This document shows positions 33,122 through 46,542 of a stretch of 64,000 bases of DNA, piece after piece (position 1 is the stretch's first letter; every line of letters starts with the position of its first letter). This DNA comes from Streptomyces sp. B21-083 (lineage in GTDB: Bacteria > Actinomycetota > Actinomycetes > Streptomycetales > Streptomycetaceae), in assembly GCF_036898825.1 (NCBI RefSeq), contig NZ_JARUND010000001.1, positions 3,038,001 to 3,102,000 on the forward strand, in the 5' to 3' direction. The position numbers and the translations under genes are program-made. Below the pieces are notes generated by a model. It searched no databases and was not told where the DNA came from. It was given only the letters and a program-made list of their open reading frames with translations.

Positions 33122-33711
33122 CGGCGCGCGCCCTGCTTCTCGAAGGTGACCCGGCCGGCGCTCTCGGCCGCTCCGGGCCCGCCAGGGTCCTTCTTCGGCC
33201 AGATCGTGTACGTCAGTGCGATCAGACCGTGGATGCCGGCCATCCGGAGCGCCGCCCACTGCGTGGACCGCAGGGACGACGTGTCGCCGTGGCCGACGTA
33301 CCAGACGGCGCCCTGGAGCAGCGCGCACGCGACCGCGGCCATGACGACCGTGCGCAGCCACAGGCGGCCCTCGTGGCGGGCCCGCGCCATGCCGTACCGG
33401 GGCGGCTTCGGCGGGGGCGGGCCGCCGGCCAGCCGGTGGGCGGCGTGGCCGTCGAGCCAGCGGATCGTGTAGTGGCCGTACCCCACCGTGAAGCCGATGT
33501 AGAGCGCGGCCAGGCCGTGTTCCCAGCCGGGTTCGGCGCCGTTCCTCAGGTCGATCGCCGTCACGACGAACAGCACCAGTTCCAGCAGCGGCTCGCAGAG
33601 CAGCAGTGCCACGCTGATGCGGCGCCAGTGCAGCACGTAGCGGGCGGTCAGGCCGAGCGCCAGCAGCACCCAGAAGCCGACCTCGCAGGCGATGATCAAC
33701 GCGACGATCAC
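33118..33711 (-). CDS. Integral membrane protein, function unknown
   Basis: 197 aa from ATG at 33711. Five hydrophobic segments (residues about 3-25, 33-52, 66-82, 120-140, 157-173). A Pro-rich cytoplasmic loop GGPPPPKPPRYGMARARHEG separates TM3 from TM4. The motif YIGFTVGYGHYTIRWLDGHAAHRL is distinctive and resembles YmcC-like actinobacterial membrane proteins. It is divergent from the chitinase two-component system and coupled to the 65-aa membrane protein downstream. Confidence 0.75.
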   Translation of the reverse strand: MIVALIIACEVGFWVLLALGLTARYVLHWRRISVALLLCEPLLELVLFVVTAIDLRNGAEPGWEHGLAALYIGFTVGYGHYTIRWLDGHAAHRLAGGPPPPKPPRYGMARARHEGRLWLRTVVMAAVACALLQGAVWYVGHGDTSSLRSTQWAALRMAGIHGLIALTYTIWPKKDPGGPGAAESAGRVTFEKQGARR

Positions 33712-33728
33712 GACTCGCTCCTCACAGC

Positions 33729-33764
33729 GGAAACCGGGGAAACCGGGGAAACCGGGGAATCCGC
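33729..33764. repeat. 9-bp tandem repeat GGAAACCGG (x3 plus a variant)
   Basis: Units GGAAACCGG at 33729-33737, 33738-33746 and 33747-33755, then GGAATCCGC (33756-33764). It lies in the 202-bp divergent region between the membrane protein gene and the sensor kinase gene. The last unit also forms the left arm of a hairpin GGGAATCC (33755-33762) / GGATTCCC (33771-33778). Confidence 0.8.
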
Positions 33765-33913
33765 TCAGGGGGATTCCCTCTCCTTCCAGGCTCCCGGCGG
33801 GACGGGCCGGATTCGTCGTCGGCGGTGAGGAAGTCCCGGTACATCGAAAGATGCAGTTCGGGACCCTTCCCGGGGATCAGGCGGGCGGCGCCCGGGCCGT
33901 GTTGGATGGAGGC

Positions 33914-35110
33914 ATGGCCCAGCGACTCCCCCGCCCGCACCGCGACGACGTGCGCATCGCGCTCGCGGGGCTGCTCGGCGGTCTGTTGATCTGGGGCGTC
34001 GGTCTCAGCACCCGCGCGGCCGGTGACCCGCTCGTCCTCCTGGACGCGCGCTGGCCGATCCTGCTGCCGCTGGTAGTGACCGCCGGCTGCGAGCTGCTCC
34101 GGCGGATCCGGCCGCGTACGGGTCTGCTGGTCGGTATGGCCGCGCTGACCGTGGACGTCCTCACACAGGGCAACCTGGTCACCGTCGTGATGTTCACGGA
34201 CCTCGTGTACGCGGCCGTGCTGTACGGGCCGCCCGCCACCGCCCGCCGTGTCCCCTGGATCACCGGGCTGCTCTCGGTGGCCACCGCGATCGTGCCCTTC
34301 GCCGTCTGGCGGGTACCTCAGGCGCTGCTCATCGGTGTGGTCGTCGGCATCGTGGCGTTCACCCCCGCCGCCACCGGCCTGATCGTGCGCGACCACCGCG
34401 ACGCCGCCGTCTCCGCCCGGCTTCGCGCCGAACAGACCGCGCTGCTGGCCGAGTTGGACCGCACCCAGGCGATGACCTCCGAACGGGCGCGAATGGCAAG
34501 GGAGTTGCACGATCTGGTCGCCAACCACCTGTCCGCGATCGCGATCCACTCCACGGCCGCGCTCTCCCTCGACGACCCGGACACCTCGAAGAGGGCTCTC
34601 GGTGTCATCCGCGAGAACAGCGTCGCGGGACTGGCCGAGATGCGCCGCCTGATCGGCATCCTGCGCGACAGCGGCGGCGATCTGGAACCGGCGGCGGCCC
34701 CGACGCTCGACGGCCTCGGCGCTCTCGTCGACGGTGCCCGCACCAACGGCCTCGACGTCACCCTGGGCACCGATACCGACCACGCCGCCCTGCCGGCGCC
34801 GGTCGAGCTGGCCGCGTACCGCATCGTCCAGGAGTCCCTGACCAACGCCCTCAAGCACGCCTCCCCCGGCCGGGTCTCGGTGGCGTTGACCCGGCGGGAC
34901 TGTTCGCTCAGCGTCGCCGTGACCAGCCCGTACGGCGATCACGACAGCCCTCGCGCCCCCGGCTCCGGCGCCGGTCTGGTCGGGATGCGGGAGCGGGTCG
35001 CGCTGCTGGGCGGCACCTTCACGGCGGGGCCGGACGGCGCCCGCTGGGCCGTGCGAGCGGTGCTGCCCCTCACCGAGGCAGAACGAGAAGGAGGAGGAGA
35101 AGGCGTATGA
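33914..35110 (+). CDS. chiS: NarL-type sensor histidine kinase (ChiS-like)
   Basis: 398 aa from ATG at 33914. Several hydrophobic segments form an N-terminal membrane domain (about 15-155). A HisKA_3 dimerisation domain follows with the phosphoacceptor His in ARMARELHDLVANHLSAIA, then an HATPase with ESLTNALKHA and GAGLVGMRERVALLGG. Its stop overlaps the start of a LuxR-type regulator, and both precede a chitinase gene. The S. coelicolor chiC-chiS-chiR locus and S. thermoviolaceus chi40 locus have the same arrangement, so I assign ChiS by context. Upstream in-frame codons cover tandem repeats and are not likely translated. Confidence 0.85.
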   Translation: MAQRLPRPHRDDVRIALAGLLGGLLIWGVGLSTRAAGDPLVLLDARWPILLPLVVTAGCELLRRIRPRTGLLVGMAALTVDVLTQGNLVTVVMFTDLVYAAVLYGPPATARRVPWITGLLSVATAIVPFAVWRVPQALLIGVVVGIVAFTPAATGLIVRDHRDAAVSARLRAEQTALLAELDRTQAMTSERARMARELHDLVANHLSAIAIHSTAALSLDDPDTSKRALGVIRENSVAGLAEMRRLIGILRDSGGDLEPAAAPTLDGLGALVDGARTNGLDVTLGTDTDHAALPAPVELAAYRIVQESLTNALKHASPGRVSVALTRRDCSLSVAVTSPYGDHDSPRAPGSGAGLVGMRERVALLGGTFTAGPDGARWAVRAVLPLTEAEREGGGEGV

Positions 35111-35775
35111 CGGAACCAGAAGGGGTGGACCGGGCGATCCGGGTGCTCGTCGCCGAGGACCAGTCGGCGGTACGGGCCGGGCTCGTCCTCATCCTGGGCA
35201 GCGCGCCCGGCATCGAGGTGGCCGGGGAGGCGTCGGACGGGGAACAGGCGGTGACGCTGGCCCGTGAACTGCGGCCGGATCTGGTGCTGATGGACATTCA
35301 GATGCCGCGCCTGGACGGGGTGTCGGCGACCCGGCAGGTGGTCGCGGAGGGACTGGCGGACGTGCTCGTCCTGACCACCTTCGACCTCGACGAGTACGTC
35401 TTCGGGGCGCTGCGCGCCGGAGCTTCCGGCTTCCTCCTGAAGAACACGGAGGCGAAGGACCTTATCGACGCCGTCCGGACGGTGGCACGCGGCGAGGGTC
35501 TGATCGCCCCGGCGGTCACCCGGCGCCTGATCGCCGAGTTCGCTTCCGGGCCGGTCCGGGAGCCGAGGGCCGACCCCGCCGTCCTGGACGCCCTCACCCG
35601 GCGCGAGCGCGAGGTGCTGTCGTGTCTCGGCGAGGGACTGTCCAACGCGGATGTCGCGATCCGTCTCGACATGGCCGAGGCGACGGTGAAGACGCACGTC
35701 AGCCGTCTGTTGGGCAAGCTGGAACTGCGCAGCCGAGTGCAAGCGGCGGTGCTGGCGCAGGAGTTGGGGGTTTAG
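35107..35775 (+). CDS. chiR: LuxR/NarL response regulator (ChiR-like)
   Basis: 222 aa, ATG overlapping the kinase stop (ATGA 35107-35110). Receiver domain with E-D near the N-terminus (RVLVAEDQ), phosphoacceptor Asp in PDLVLMDIQMPRLDG, Thr in VLTTFDLDEY and Lys in GFLLKNTEA. C-terminal LuxR helix-turn-helix LTRREREVLSCLGEGLSN...MAEATVKTHVSRLLGKLELRSR. It likely activates the chitinase gene 128 bp downstream by binding near the direct repeats, as proposed for ChiR in other streptomycetes. Confidence 0.88.
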   Translation: MTEPEGVDRAIRVLVAEDQSAVRAGLVLILGSAPGIEVAGEASDGEQAVTLARELRPDLVLMDIQMPRLDGVSATRQVVAEGLADVLVLTTFDLDEYVFGALRAGASGFLLKNTEAKDLIDAVRTVARGEGLIAPAVTRRLIAEFASGPVREPRADPAVLDALTRREREVLSCLGEGLSNADVAIRLDMAEATVKTHVSRLLGKLELRSRVQAAVLAQELGV

Positions 35776-35801
35776 CGACTCGACGGAGGCTTTCCGCGAA
35801 G

Positions 35802-35843
35802 TGGTCCAGACCTATTGACCCGTGGTCCAGACCTTCCTATTCT
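35802..35843 (+). promoter_or_regulatory. Chitinase promoter with TGGTCCAGACCT direct repeats
   Basis: Two copies of TGGTCCAGACCT at 35802-35813 and 35823-35834, start-to-start 21 bp (two helical turns). A promoter overlaps them: TTGACC (35815-35820), 17-bp spacer, TATTCT (35838-35843). These direct repeats are the known chitin-inducible, glucose-repressed element of Streptomyces chi genes, and each also resembles a DasR site (TGGTC-N-AGACC core), so DasR and ChiR control are both expected. Confidence 0.85.
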
Positions 35844-35903
35844 CGCGGCACTGTGGGTGCGAAGGCTCAGTCGCGCCCCCTGACACCTCCAAGGAGGCGC
35901 GGC

Positions 35904-37724
<1,821 letters not shown>

Positions 37725-37749
37725 CCAACGGCATGACGGCATGAAAAGC

Positions 37750-37788
37750 GGCGGGGCGGGGTCCGTAGGTTTCGGACCCCGCCCCGCC
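37750..37788. terminator. Bidirectional terminator between chiC and the DUF2550 gene
   Basis: Perfect 16-bp stem GGCGGGGCGGGGTCCG (37750-37765) / complement (37773-37788), loop TAGGTTT. It lies midway in the 81-bp gap between convergent genes. Confidence 0.8.
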
Positions 37789-37805
37789 ACCCTTGTATGT
37801 CAGGG

Positions 37806-38252
37806 TCAGGCCACGTTCACCTGTTGTCCGGGAGGCGCCGCCTCCAGCCAGGCGAGGAAACCGGTCAGCGCGTCGTCGCTCATCGCCAGCTCCAGCCTCG
37901 TCCCCCGATGGAGACAGGCCAGCACCACCGCGTCCGAGAGGAGGGCCAGCTCCTCCTCGCCGTCGGGGGATCGGCGGCCTGCCACCTCGATCGCCGAGCG
38001 ATCCAGGACGCGGCGCGGGCGGAGGGAGTAGGAGAAGACGCGGTACCACTGGATGCGGTCGCCGTTGTAGCGGGCGACACCGTAGCCCCAGCCCTTCCCG
38101 CTGGGGTCGGGTTTCTCCGGTACGTCCCAGCGCAGGCTGCAGTCGAACGTACCGCCGGAGCGTTGGATGAGCCGGCGGCGCAGCCCGAAGACGAACAGGC
38201 CCACCACCACGAACGCCACTACCAAGCCGCACACAGTCAGAGCGAGGAACAT
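37806..38252 (-). CDS. DUF2550 membrane-anchored protein
   Basis: 148 aa from ATG at 38252 (AGGAGG nine bases upstream; GTG at 38258 lies too close to that site). One N-terminal transmembrane helix (about 2-25), then a cytoplasmic PH-like domain: RSGGTFDCSLRWDVPEK, GWGYGVARYNGDRIQWYRVFSYSLRPRR and RLELAMSDDALTGFLAWLEAAPPG. DUF2550 genes follow the atp operon across actinobacteria. Function unknown. It is separated from atpC by the atp terminator, so it is transcribed independently or by read-through. Confidence 0.88.
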   Translation of the reverse strand: MFLALTVCGLVVAFVVVGLFVFGLRRRLIQRSGGTFDCSLRWDVPEKPDPSGKGWGYGVARYNGDRIQWYRVFSYSLRPRRVLDRSAIEVAGRRSPDGEEELALLSDAVVLACLHRGTRLELAMSDDALTGFLAWLEAAPPGQQVNVA

Positions 38253-38303
38253 CGACACCGACCTCCTCGTCTCCTAGGTAACGGAAAGGAAAAAACATCC
38301 GGA

Positions 38304-38361
38304 TTTGCCTCAGCCGCGGCCAGGACCGGCGCTAACCGGTCCCAGCCGCGGCTGAGGCAAA
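38304..38361 (-). terminator. Two-tier terminator of the atp operon
   Basis: Outer 17-bp stem 38304-38320 / 38345-38361 and inner stem GGACCGG (38323-38329) / CCGGTCC (38336-38342). On the minus strand it begins 22 bases after the atpC stop and is followed within about ten bases by TTTTTTCC (complement of 38286-38297), a genuine rho-independent layout. Confidence 0.85.
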
Positions 38362-38383
38362 GCATCACACTGGGGCGCTGTGG

Positions 38384-38758
38384 TCAGCGCGCCGCCACGG
38401 CCCGCAGTCGGACGTCCGCACGCCGCTCGGCAGAGGCGTCGCCCTCCGCCTTCGCGCGCTCGAGCTCTCGCTCCACGCGCTGGACGTCGATCTCGTCCGC
38501 CAGCTCGGCGATCTCCGCCAGCAGCGACAGCTTGTTGTCCGCGAACGAGATGAACCCGCCGTGCGCCGCGGCGACGACCGTTCCACCATCACTCGTACGG
38601 ATGGTCACCGGGCCCGACTCCAGCACACCGAGCAGCGGCTGGTGACCGGGCATGACGCCGATGTCGCCGGACGTGGTGCGCGCGACGACCAGGGTGGCCG
38701 CGCCGGACCAGACCTTACGGTCGGCAGCGACCAGCTCGACGTGCAGCTCAGCAGCCAA
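38384..38758 (-). CDS. atpC: ATP synthase F1 subunit epsilon
   Basis: 124 aa. Begins with TTG at 38758 (MAAELHVELV), with GAGGAG six bases upstream. N-terminal beta-sandwich (LVAADRKVWSGAATLVVART, GDIGVMPGHQPLL) and a short two-helix C-terminal domain with DEIDVQRVERELERAKAEG. Epsilon is part of the central stalk and modulates ATPase activity. It is last in the operon, 129 bp after atpD with an intervening hairpin. Confidence 0.96.
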   Translation of the reverse strand: MAAELHVELVAADRKVWSGAATLVVARTTSGDIGVMPGHQPLLGVLESGPVTIRTSDGGTVVAAAHGGFISFADNKLSLLAEIAELADEIDVQRVERELERAKAEGDASAERRADVRLRAVAAR

Positions 38759-38826
38759 GGTTGGCTCCTCGGGTCACCACCCGGCTGTTGTACCGGGTGT
38801 TGGGGTCAATTCTAGTGGTAGTGCGG

Positions 38827-38871
38827 AGAGGGGCAGGACGCACCCCGCGAAGGGTGCTCCCCTGCCCCTCT
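38827..38871 (-). repeat. Intercistronic hairpin between atpD and atpC
   Basis: Outer 11-bp arms AGAGGGGCAGG (38827-38837) and CCTGCCCCTCT (38861-38871); inner arms GCACCC (38840-38845) and GGGTGC (38852-38857). It starts about 17 bases after the atpD stop on the minus strand. There is no T tract, so it may attenuate or be a processing and stability element. Confidence 0.7.
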
Positions 38872-38887
38872 TTCAAGAGCGCGGGGG

Positions 38888-41241
<2,354 letters not shown>

Positions 41242-41261
41242 GAGTCAGGTCCCTTCCGTCG

Positions 41262-42854
<1,593 letters not shown>

Positions 42855-42893
42855 CTGGGTTCCCTGCTCTCCTTGTTGGGCCCGAAGTTTCAC

Positions 42894-42918
42894 TTGGGGG
42901 GATGGGGACTCCCCCCAA
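42894..42918 (-). repeat. Intercistronic hairpin between atpH and atpA
   Basis: TTGGGGGGA (42894-42902) pairs with TCCCCCCAA (42910-42918) around a seven-base loop. On the minus strand it stands about 40 bases upstream of the atpA start. Resembles the hairpin at 14486-14504 in composition. Confidence 0.65.
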
Positions 42919-43011
42919 AAAGAGGTGAATCCTCTGCACGGCCCAACCAGGGCCGCAGTCAAGTACGTACTACGAGTATTGAGTTGCTGTGCTGCGTGAC
43001 CGCCGGACGAG

Positions 43012-43833
43012 CTAGCCCGCCATGCGGCGGCCGGCGTCCTCGATGCGGTCCGCGATGCTGCCGTTGATGACCTCGTCGCCGACCAGCACCCGGATCCCGC
43101 CGAGGACCTCGGGGTCCACGTCCAGGTTCAGGTGCATCTGACGGCCGTAGAGCTTCGCGAGGGCGGCGCCGAGGCGCTGCTTCTGCGGGTCGCTCAGCGG
43201 GACCGCGGAGGTGACGACGGCGACCATGCGGTCCCGGCGCTCGGCGGCGAGCTTGGACAGGGACTCGAGTCCCGCTTCCAGGCTACGTCCCCGAGGCGCG
43301 GTCACCAGGCGGGCCACCAGGCGCTCGGTCGTGACGGCGGCCCGGCCCCCGAGCAGGCTGCGCAGCAGCTCGCTCTTGGCGCCGGTCGTCGCGGCACGGT
43401 CGGTCAGCGCGGCGCGCAGCTCGGTGTTCGAGGAGACGATCCGGCCGAACCGGAACAGCTCGTCCTCGACGTTGTCGAGCGCGCCCGCCTGCTGGGCGGC
43501 CGTGAGGTCGGCGAGGTCCGCCAGCTCCTCCAGCGCGTCCACCAGGTCACGCGAACGCGACCAGCGGGAGCGCACCATGCCGGACACCAGGTCGGTGGTG
43601 GGCCCGCCGACCTGGCTGCCGAGGAGACGCTGGGCCAGCTCGGCCTTGGCCTCCCCGGACTGCGCCGGGTCGGTGAGGACCCGGCGCAGCGACACCTCGC
43701 GGTGCAGCAGCGCGGTGACCGAAGCCAGCTCGTCGGACAGCTTCTTCGCGTCGGCGGACGTCGAGTCCGTCAGCGCGTCGAGACGCTCCCGTGCGGCGGC
43801 GGCAGCCTCGCGACTGGCTCCGTGCACGGTCAT
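43012..43833 (-). CDS. atpH: ATP synthase F1 subunit delta
   Basis: 273 aa from ATG at 43833. This is about 90 residues longer than E. coli delta, as is normal in actinobacteria. N-terminal helical domain ([37 protein letters not shown]) and C-terminal [38 protein letters not shown]. It connects the peripheral stalk to the top of F1. The ATG overlaps the atpF stop (ATGA at 43830-43833). Confidence 0.97.
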   Translation of the reverse strand: MTVHGASREAAAAARERLDALTDSTSADAKKLSDELASVTALLHREVSLRRVLTDPAQSGEAKAELAQRLLGSQVGGPTTDLVSGMVRSRWSRSRDLVDALEELADLADLTAAQQAGALDNVEDELFRFGRIVSSNTELRAALTDRAATTGAKSELLRSLLGGRAAVTTERLVARLVTAPRGRSLEAGLESLSKLAAERRDRMVAVVTSAVPLSDPQKQRLGAALAKLYGRQMHLNLDVDPEVLGGIRVLVGDEVINGSIADRIEDAGRRMAG

Positions 43834-44387
43834 CGAGTCGCCTCGGCCTTCGCGGCGGTCTCGTCGAGGCCGTCGAGGAAGCGGTCGATCACGCGGCTCT
43901 GCCGGGCGTGGTCCTCAAGGGACTCGCCGACGAGCTTGCCGGCCAGCTCGGTCGCGAGCTTGCCGACGTCCTGACGGAGCGCGGACGAGGCGGCCTTGCG
44001 GTCGGCGTCGAGCTGGGAGTGACCGGCGGCGACGATCTCCTCGCGCTGCCGCTGGCCTTCCGCGCGCATCTCGGCGATGAGCGTGGCGCCCTGCTCCTGC
44101 GCCTCCTGGCGCAGCCGCGCGGCCTCGTGCCGAGCCTCGGCGAGCTGTGCCTTGTACTGCTCAAGGACGCTCTGGGCCTCGACCTTCATGGCGTCGGCCT
44201 CTTCGATGCCGCCTTCGATCGCCGCGCGACGCTCCTCCAGAACCTTGTTGATGTTCGGAAGCAGCTTCTTCCAGAAGAAGAAGAACACGATGGCGAAGGC
44301 GATGGTGCCGACGAGCAGCTCGGGGCCGGGCGGAACGAGCGGGTTCTGCTCTTCCTCGGCCGCCAGCTGAATCAGGTTGGCGATCAC
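43830..44387 (-). CDS. atpF: ATP synthase F0 subunit b
   Basis: 185 aa from GTG at 44387. One N-terminal transmembrane helix (about 24-44; LLVGTIAFAIVFFFFWKKL) followed by a long charged coiled coil (NKVLEERRAAIEGGIEEADAM...) that forms the peripheral stalk dimer. Located between atpE and atpH, overlapping atpH by 4 bp. Confidence 0.97.
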   Translation of the reverse strand: MIANLIQLAAEEEQNPLVPPGPELLVGTIAFAIVFFFFWKKLLPNINKVLEERRAAIEGGIEEADAMKVEAQSVLEQYKAQLAEARHEAARLRQEAQEQGATLIAEMRAEGQRQREEIVAAGHSQLDADRKAASSALRQDVGKLATELAGKLVGESLEDHARQSRVIDRFLDGLDETAAKAEATR

Positions 44388-44425
44388 ATCAGTGCCTTTC
44401 GTCGATGCGTGTCAGTAAGGAGGAA

Positions 44426-44713
<288 letters not shown>

Positions 44714-44736
44714 TTAAGGGCTTGCGGGAGGGATGC

Positions 44737-45555
44737 TCAGTGGTGCTCGGCGAGAGCGCCCTGAATGTACGAGCAGGCGAGGAGCACGAAGACGTACGCC
44801 TGGACCGCCTGCACGAAAAGCTCGAAGAGGATCATGACGACGGTCATCACGAAGGAGACGCCGGCCGCCGGAACCATCGCACCGTTCAGCAGGTACCAGG
44901 AGGCAACGGTGAACATCACCAGCATCAGGTGACCGGCGAACATGTTGGCGAACAGTCGCACCGCGTGCGTGAACGGCCGGACGATCAGGTTCGAGAAGAA
45001 CTCGATGACCATCACGAGCGGCAGTACCGCGCCGAGCGACTTGTCGTAGCCGGTGACGTTCTTGAAGAAGCCGACAAAGCCGTGCTTCTTGAAGGTCAGC
45101 GAAACCCAGACAACGTAGACGATGGCGGCCAGCACCATCGGAAACGCGATGACCGACGAGACCGGGAACTGGGCCAGCGGAATCACGGACCAGATGTTCA
45201 TGATCCAGATGAAGAAGAAGAGCGAGACCATCAGGGGGACGTACTTCTCGCCCTCCTTCTTGCCGAGCGTCTCGTAGACGATGCCGCGGCGTACGAAGTC
45301 GTAACCGGCCTCGCCCACCATCTGCAGCTTGCCCGGGACCACCTTGGCCTTGCCGAAAGCAAGAGTGAAGAAGGTGATGACCAAGAGAGTGGTGATGATC
45401 GCGAGCAGCATCACCTTGTTGAACTCGAACCCTCCGACCGTGGCGATCGGCTGGAAGAGGAACGAGTGCAGGCCCGGTGCCGGGAAGCCGCAGCCGTTGT
45501 CGGCCATGATCCGACAGTTCCACTCAAAGGCGAGCTGGGTCTGGTCAGCACTCAC
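44737..45555 (-). CDS. atpB: ATP synthase F0 subunit a
   Basis: 272 aa from GTG at 45555; AAGGAG with optimal spacing favours the second of two adjacent GTG codons. Multi-pass membrane protein with the essential Arg in FFSNLIVRPFTHAVRLFANMFAGH and the C-terminal helix LFVQAVQAYVFVLLACSYIQGAL. It forms the proton half-channels facing the c-ring. The 225-bp gap to atpI is long for an operon and could hold a secondary promoter. Confidence 0.97.
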   Translation of the reverse strand: MSADQTQLAFEWNCRIMADNGCGFPAPGLHSFLFQPIATVGGFEFNKVMLLAIITTLLVITFFTLAFGKAKVVPGKLQMVGEAGYDFVRRGIVYETLGKKEGEKYVPLMVSLFFFIWIMNIWSVIPLAQFPVSSVIAFPMVLAAIVYVVWVSLTFKKHGFVGFFKNVTGYDKSLGAVLPLVMVIEFFSNLIVRPFTHAVRLFANMFAGHLMLVMFTVASWYLLNGAMVPAAGVSFVMTVVMILFELFVQAVQAYVFVLLACSYIQGALAEHH

Positions 45556-45780
45556 CACGGGCTCCTTCGGCGTGACGCATGGGTACGGCAACCTCGTTGT
45601 GTCGGCGCGGCACACAGCCGCTGGTCGGCACTGGACTGGTGAAACGAATGTGGGGGCGGCTTTGGGGCATCGAGCCTCGCGATTGAGCAGGCGTCAGCTC
45701 AGATGCCCGCGCCCGCGATGCCGCAGTTGGCACCGGACGATAGCAGGAGAACCCGACTGCCTTTATCCCGGCCCTACCTC

Positions 45781-46221
45781 TCACGACGGCGACCCGGACT
45801 TCTCGGACTTGTCAGTCTTCGCCGAGTAGTCCGGATCGATGTAGAAGAGCTTGGCCTTCATGTGTGCGCGGGCCTGCGCCGCCATCCACGCGACGGTCGA
45901 CACGACCAGGGCGACCGCGAAGGCCTTCGGATTGAAGGCCTCGGTGTCCTGGAACAGGCCCACGAAGATCAGCAAAAGCAGGAGCTGGGCGACATAGAGC
46001 ATCAGCCCCATGGCCTGAAACAAGTGCGGGAGCGTTTTTGCCGTCCACTGCAAGACGTACAACCCAGCACCCATGAAGACGATCGCGAGGACCGTGCCGA
46101 CCGCGGCGCCGAGCGCACCCTTGCCGCCGACGACCCCGGCGCTGACGGCGATGACAATCGCGCCGACAGCAGCTGTAGGGGCAGCGGTATGCAAAAGGTT
46201 CCGGACGTCATTGGACGGCAT
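45781..46221 (-). CDS. atpI: ATP synthase accessory protein AtpI
   Basis: 146 aa from ATG at 46221 (MPSNDVRNLL); ATG at 46263 would add 14 residues. Four transmembrane helices. The C-terminal tail is charged (IDPDYSAKTDKSEKSGSPS). Position as first gene of the atp operon and size match actinobacterial AtpI (SCO5366), a proposed c-ring assembly or Mg2+-related factor. Confidence 0.9.
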   Translation of the reverse strand: MPSNDVRNLLHTAAPTAAVGAIVIAVSAGVVGGKGALGAAVGTVLAIVFMGAGLYVLQWTAKTLPHLFQAMGLMLYVAQLLLLLIFVGLFQDTEAFNPKAFAVALVVSTVAWMAAQARAHMKAKLFYIDPDYSAKTDKSEKSGSPS

Positions 46222-46542
46222 GGCGGCAACTCCGCTTTCGCAGGGGGCGTGGGGTGTCGTCATGGACGAGCGTAGACCCCGGTTCGAGCGGTGAAACTCA
46301 CGCCAACCGACCGTCGCACTGCGGTCCTTCGGCTCTGTCCGGGGTTCTCGTGAACCGTATCACAAACTATTTGATGAGGTCTTTACCTCGAAGGTGTGCT
46401 CGGTGTCACACATGAGAGTGAACCTGCACGTCTGTGCAGTATCAGCGCCGACTTGTCTGGTATTGAGCGCTTTACCCACCCCCTACTACCCCTACGCTCT
46501 CTCTGTTTCAAGCAAAGCGTTAGTCAGATTCTTACCTTGCGG
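46222..46542. other. 321-bp region upstream of atpI (atp operon promoter region)
   Basis: Lies between the stop of the wecA-like gene and atpI, both on the minus strand. No coding frame. It contains an AT-rich island (about 46355-46385, ATCACAAACTATTTGATGAG) that on the minus strand is the likeliest atp promoter, and a pyrimidine-rich stretch (46470-46510). I cannot assign -35/-10 boxes with confidence. Confidence 0.5.

Noticed and set aside
33692..33913. In-frame upstream extension of the chiS-like kinase (KPGKPGKPGN...)
   Set aside because: It translates the 9-bp tandem repeat and hairpin; the kinase homology and an ATG begin at 33914.
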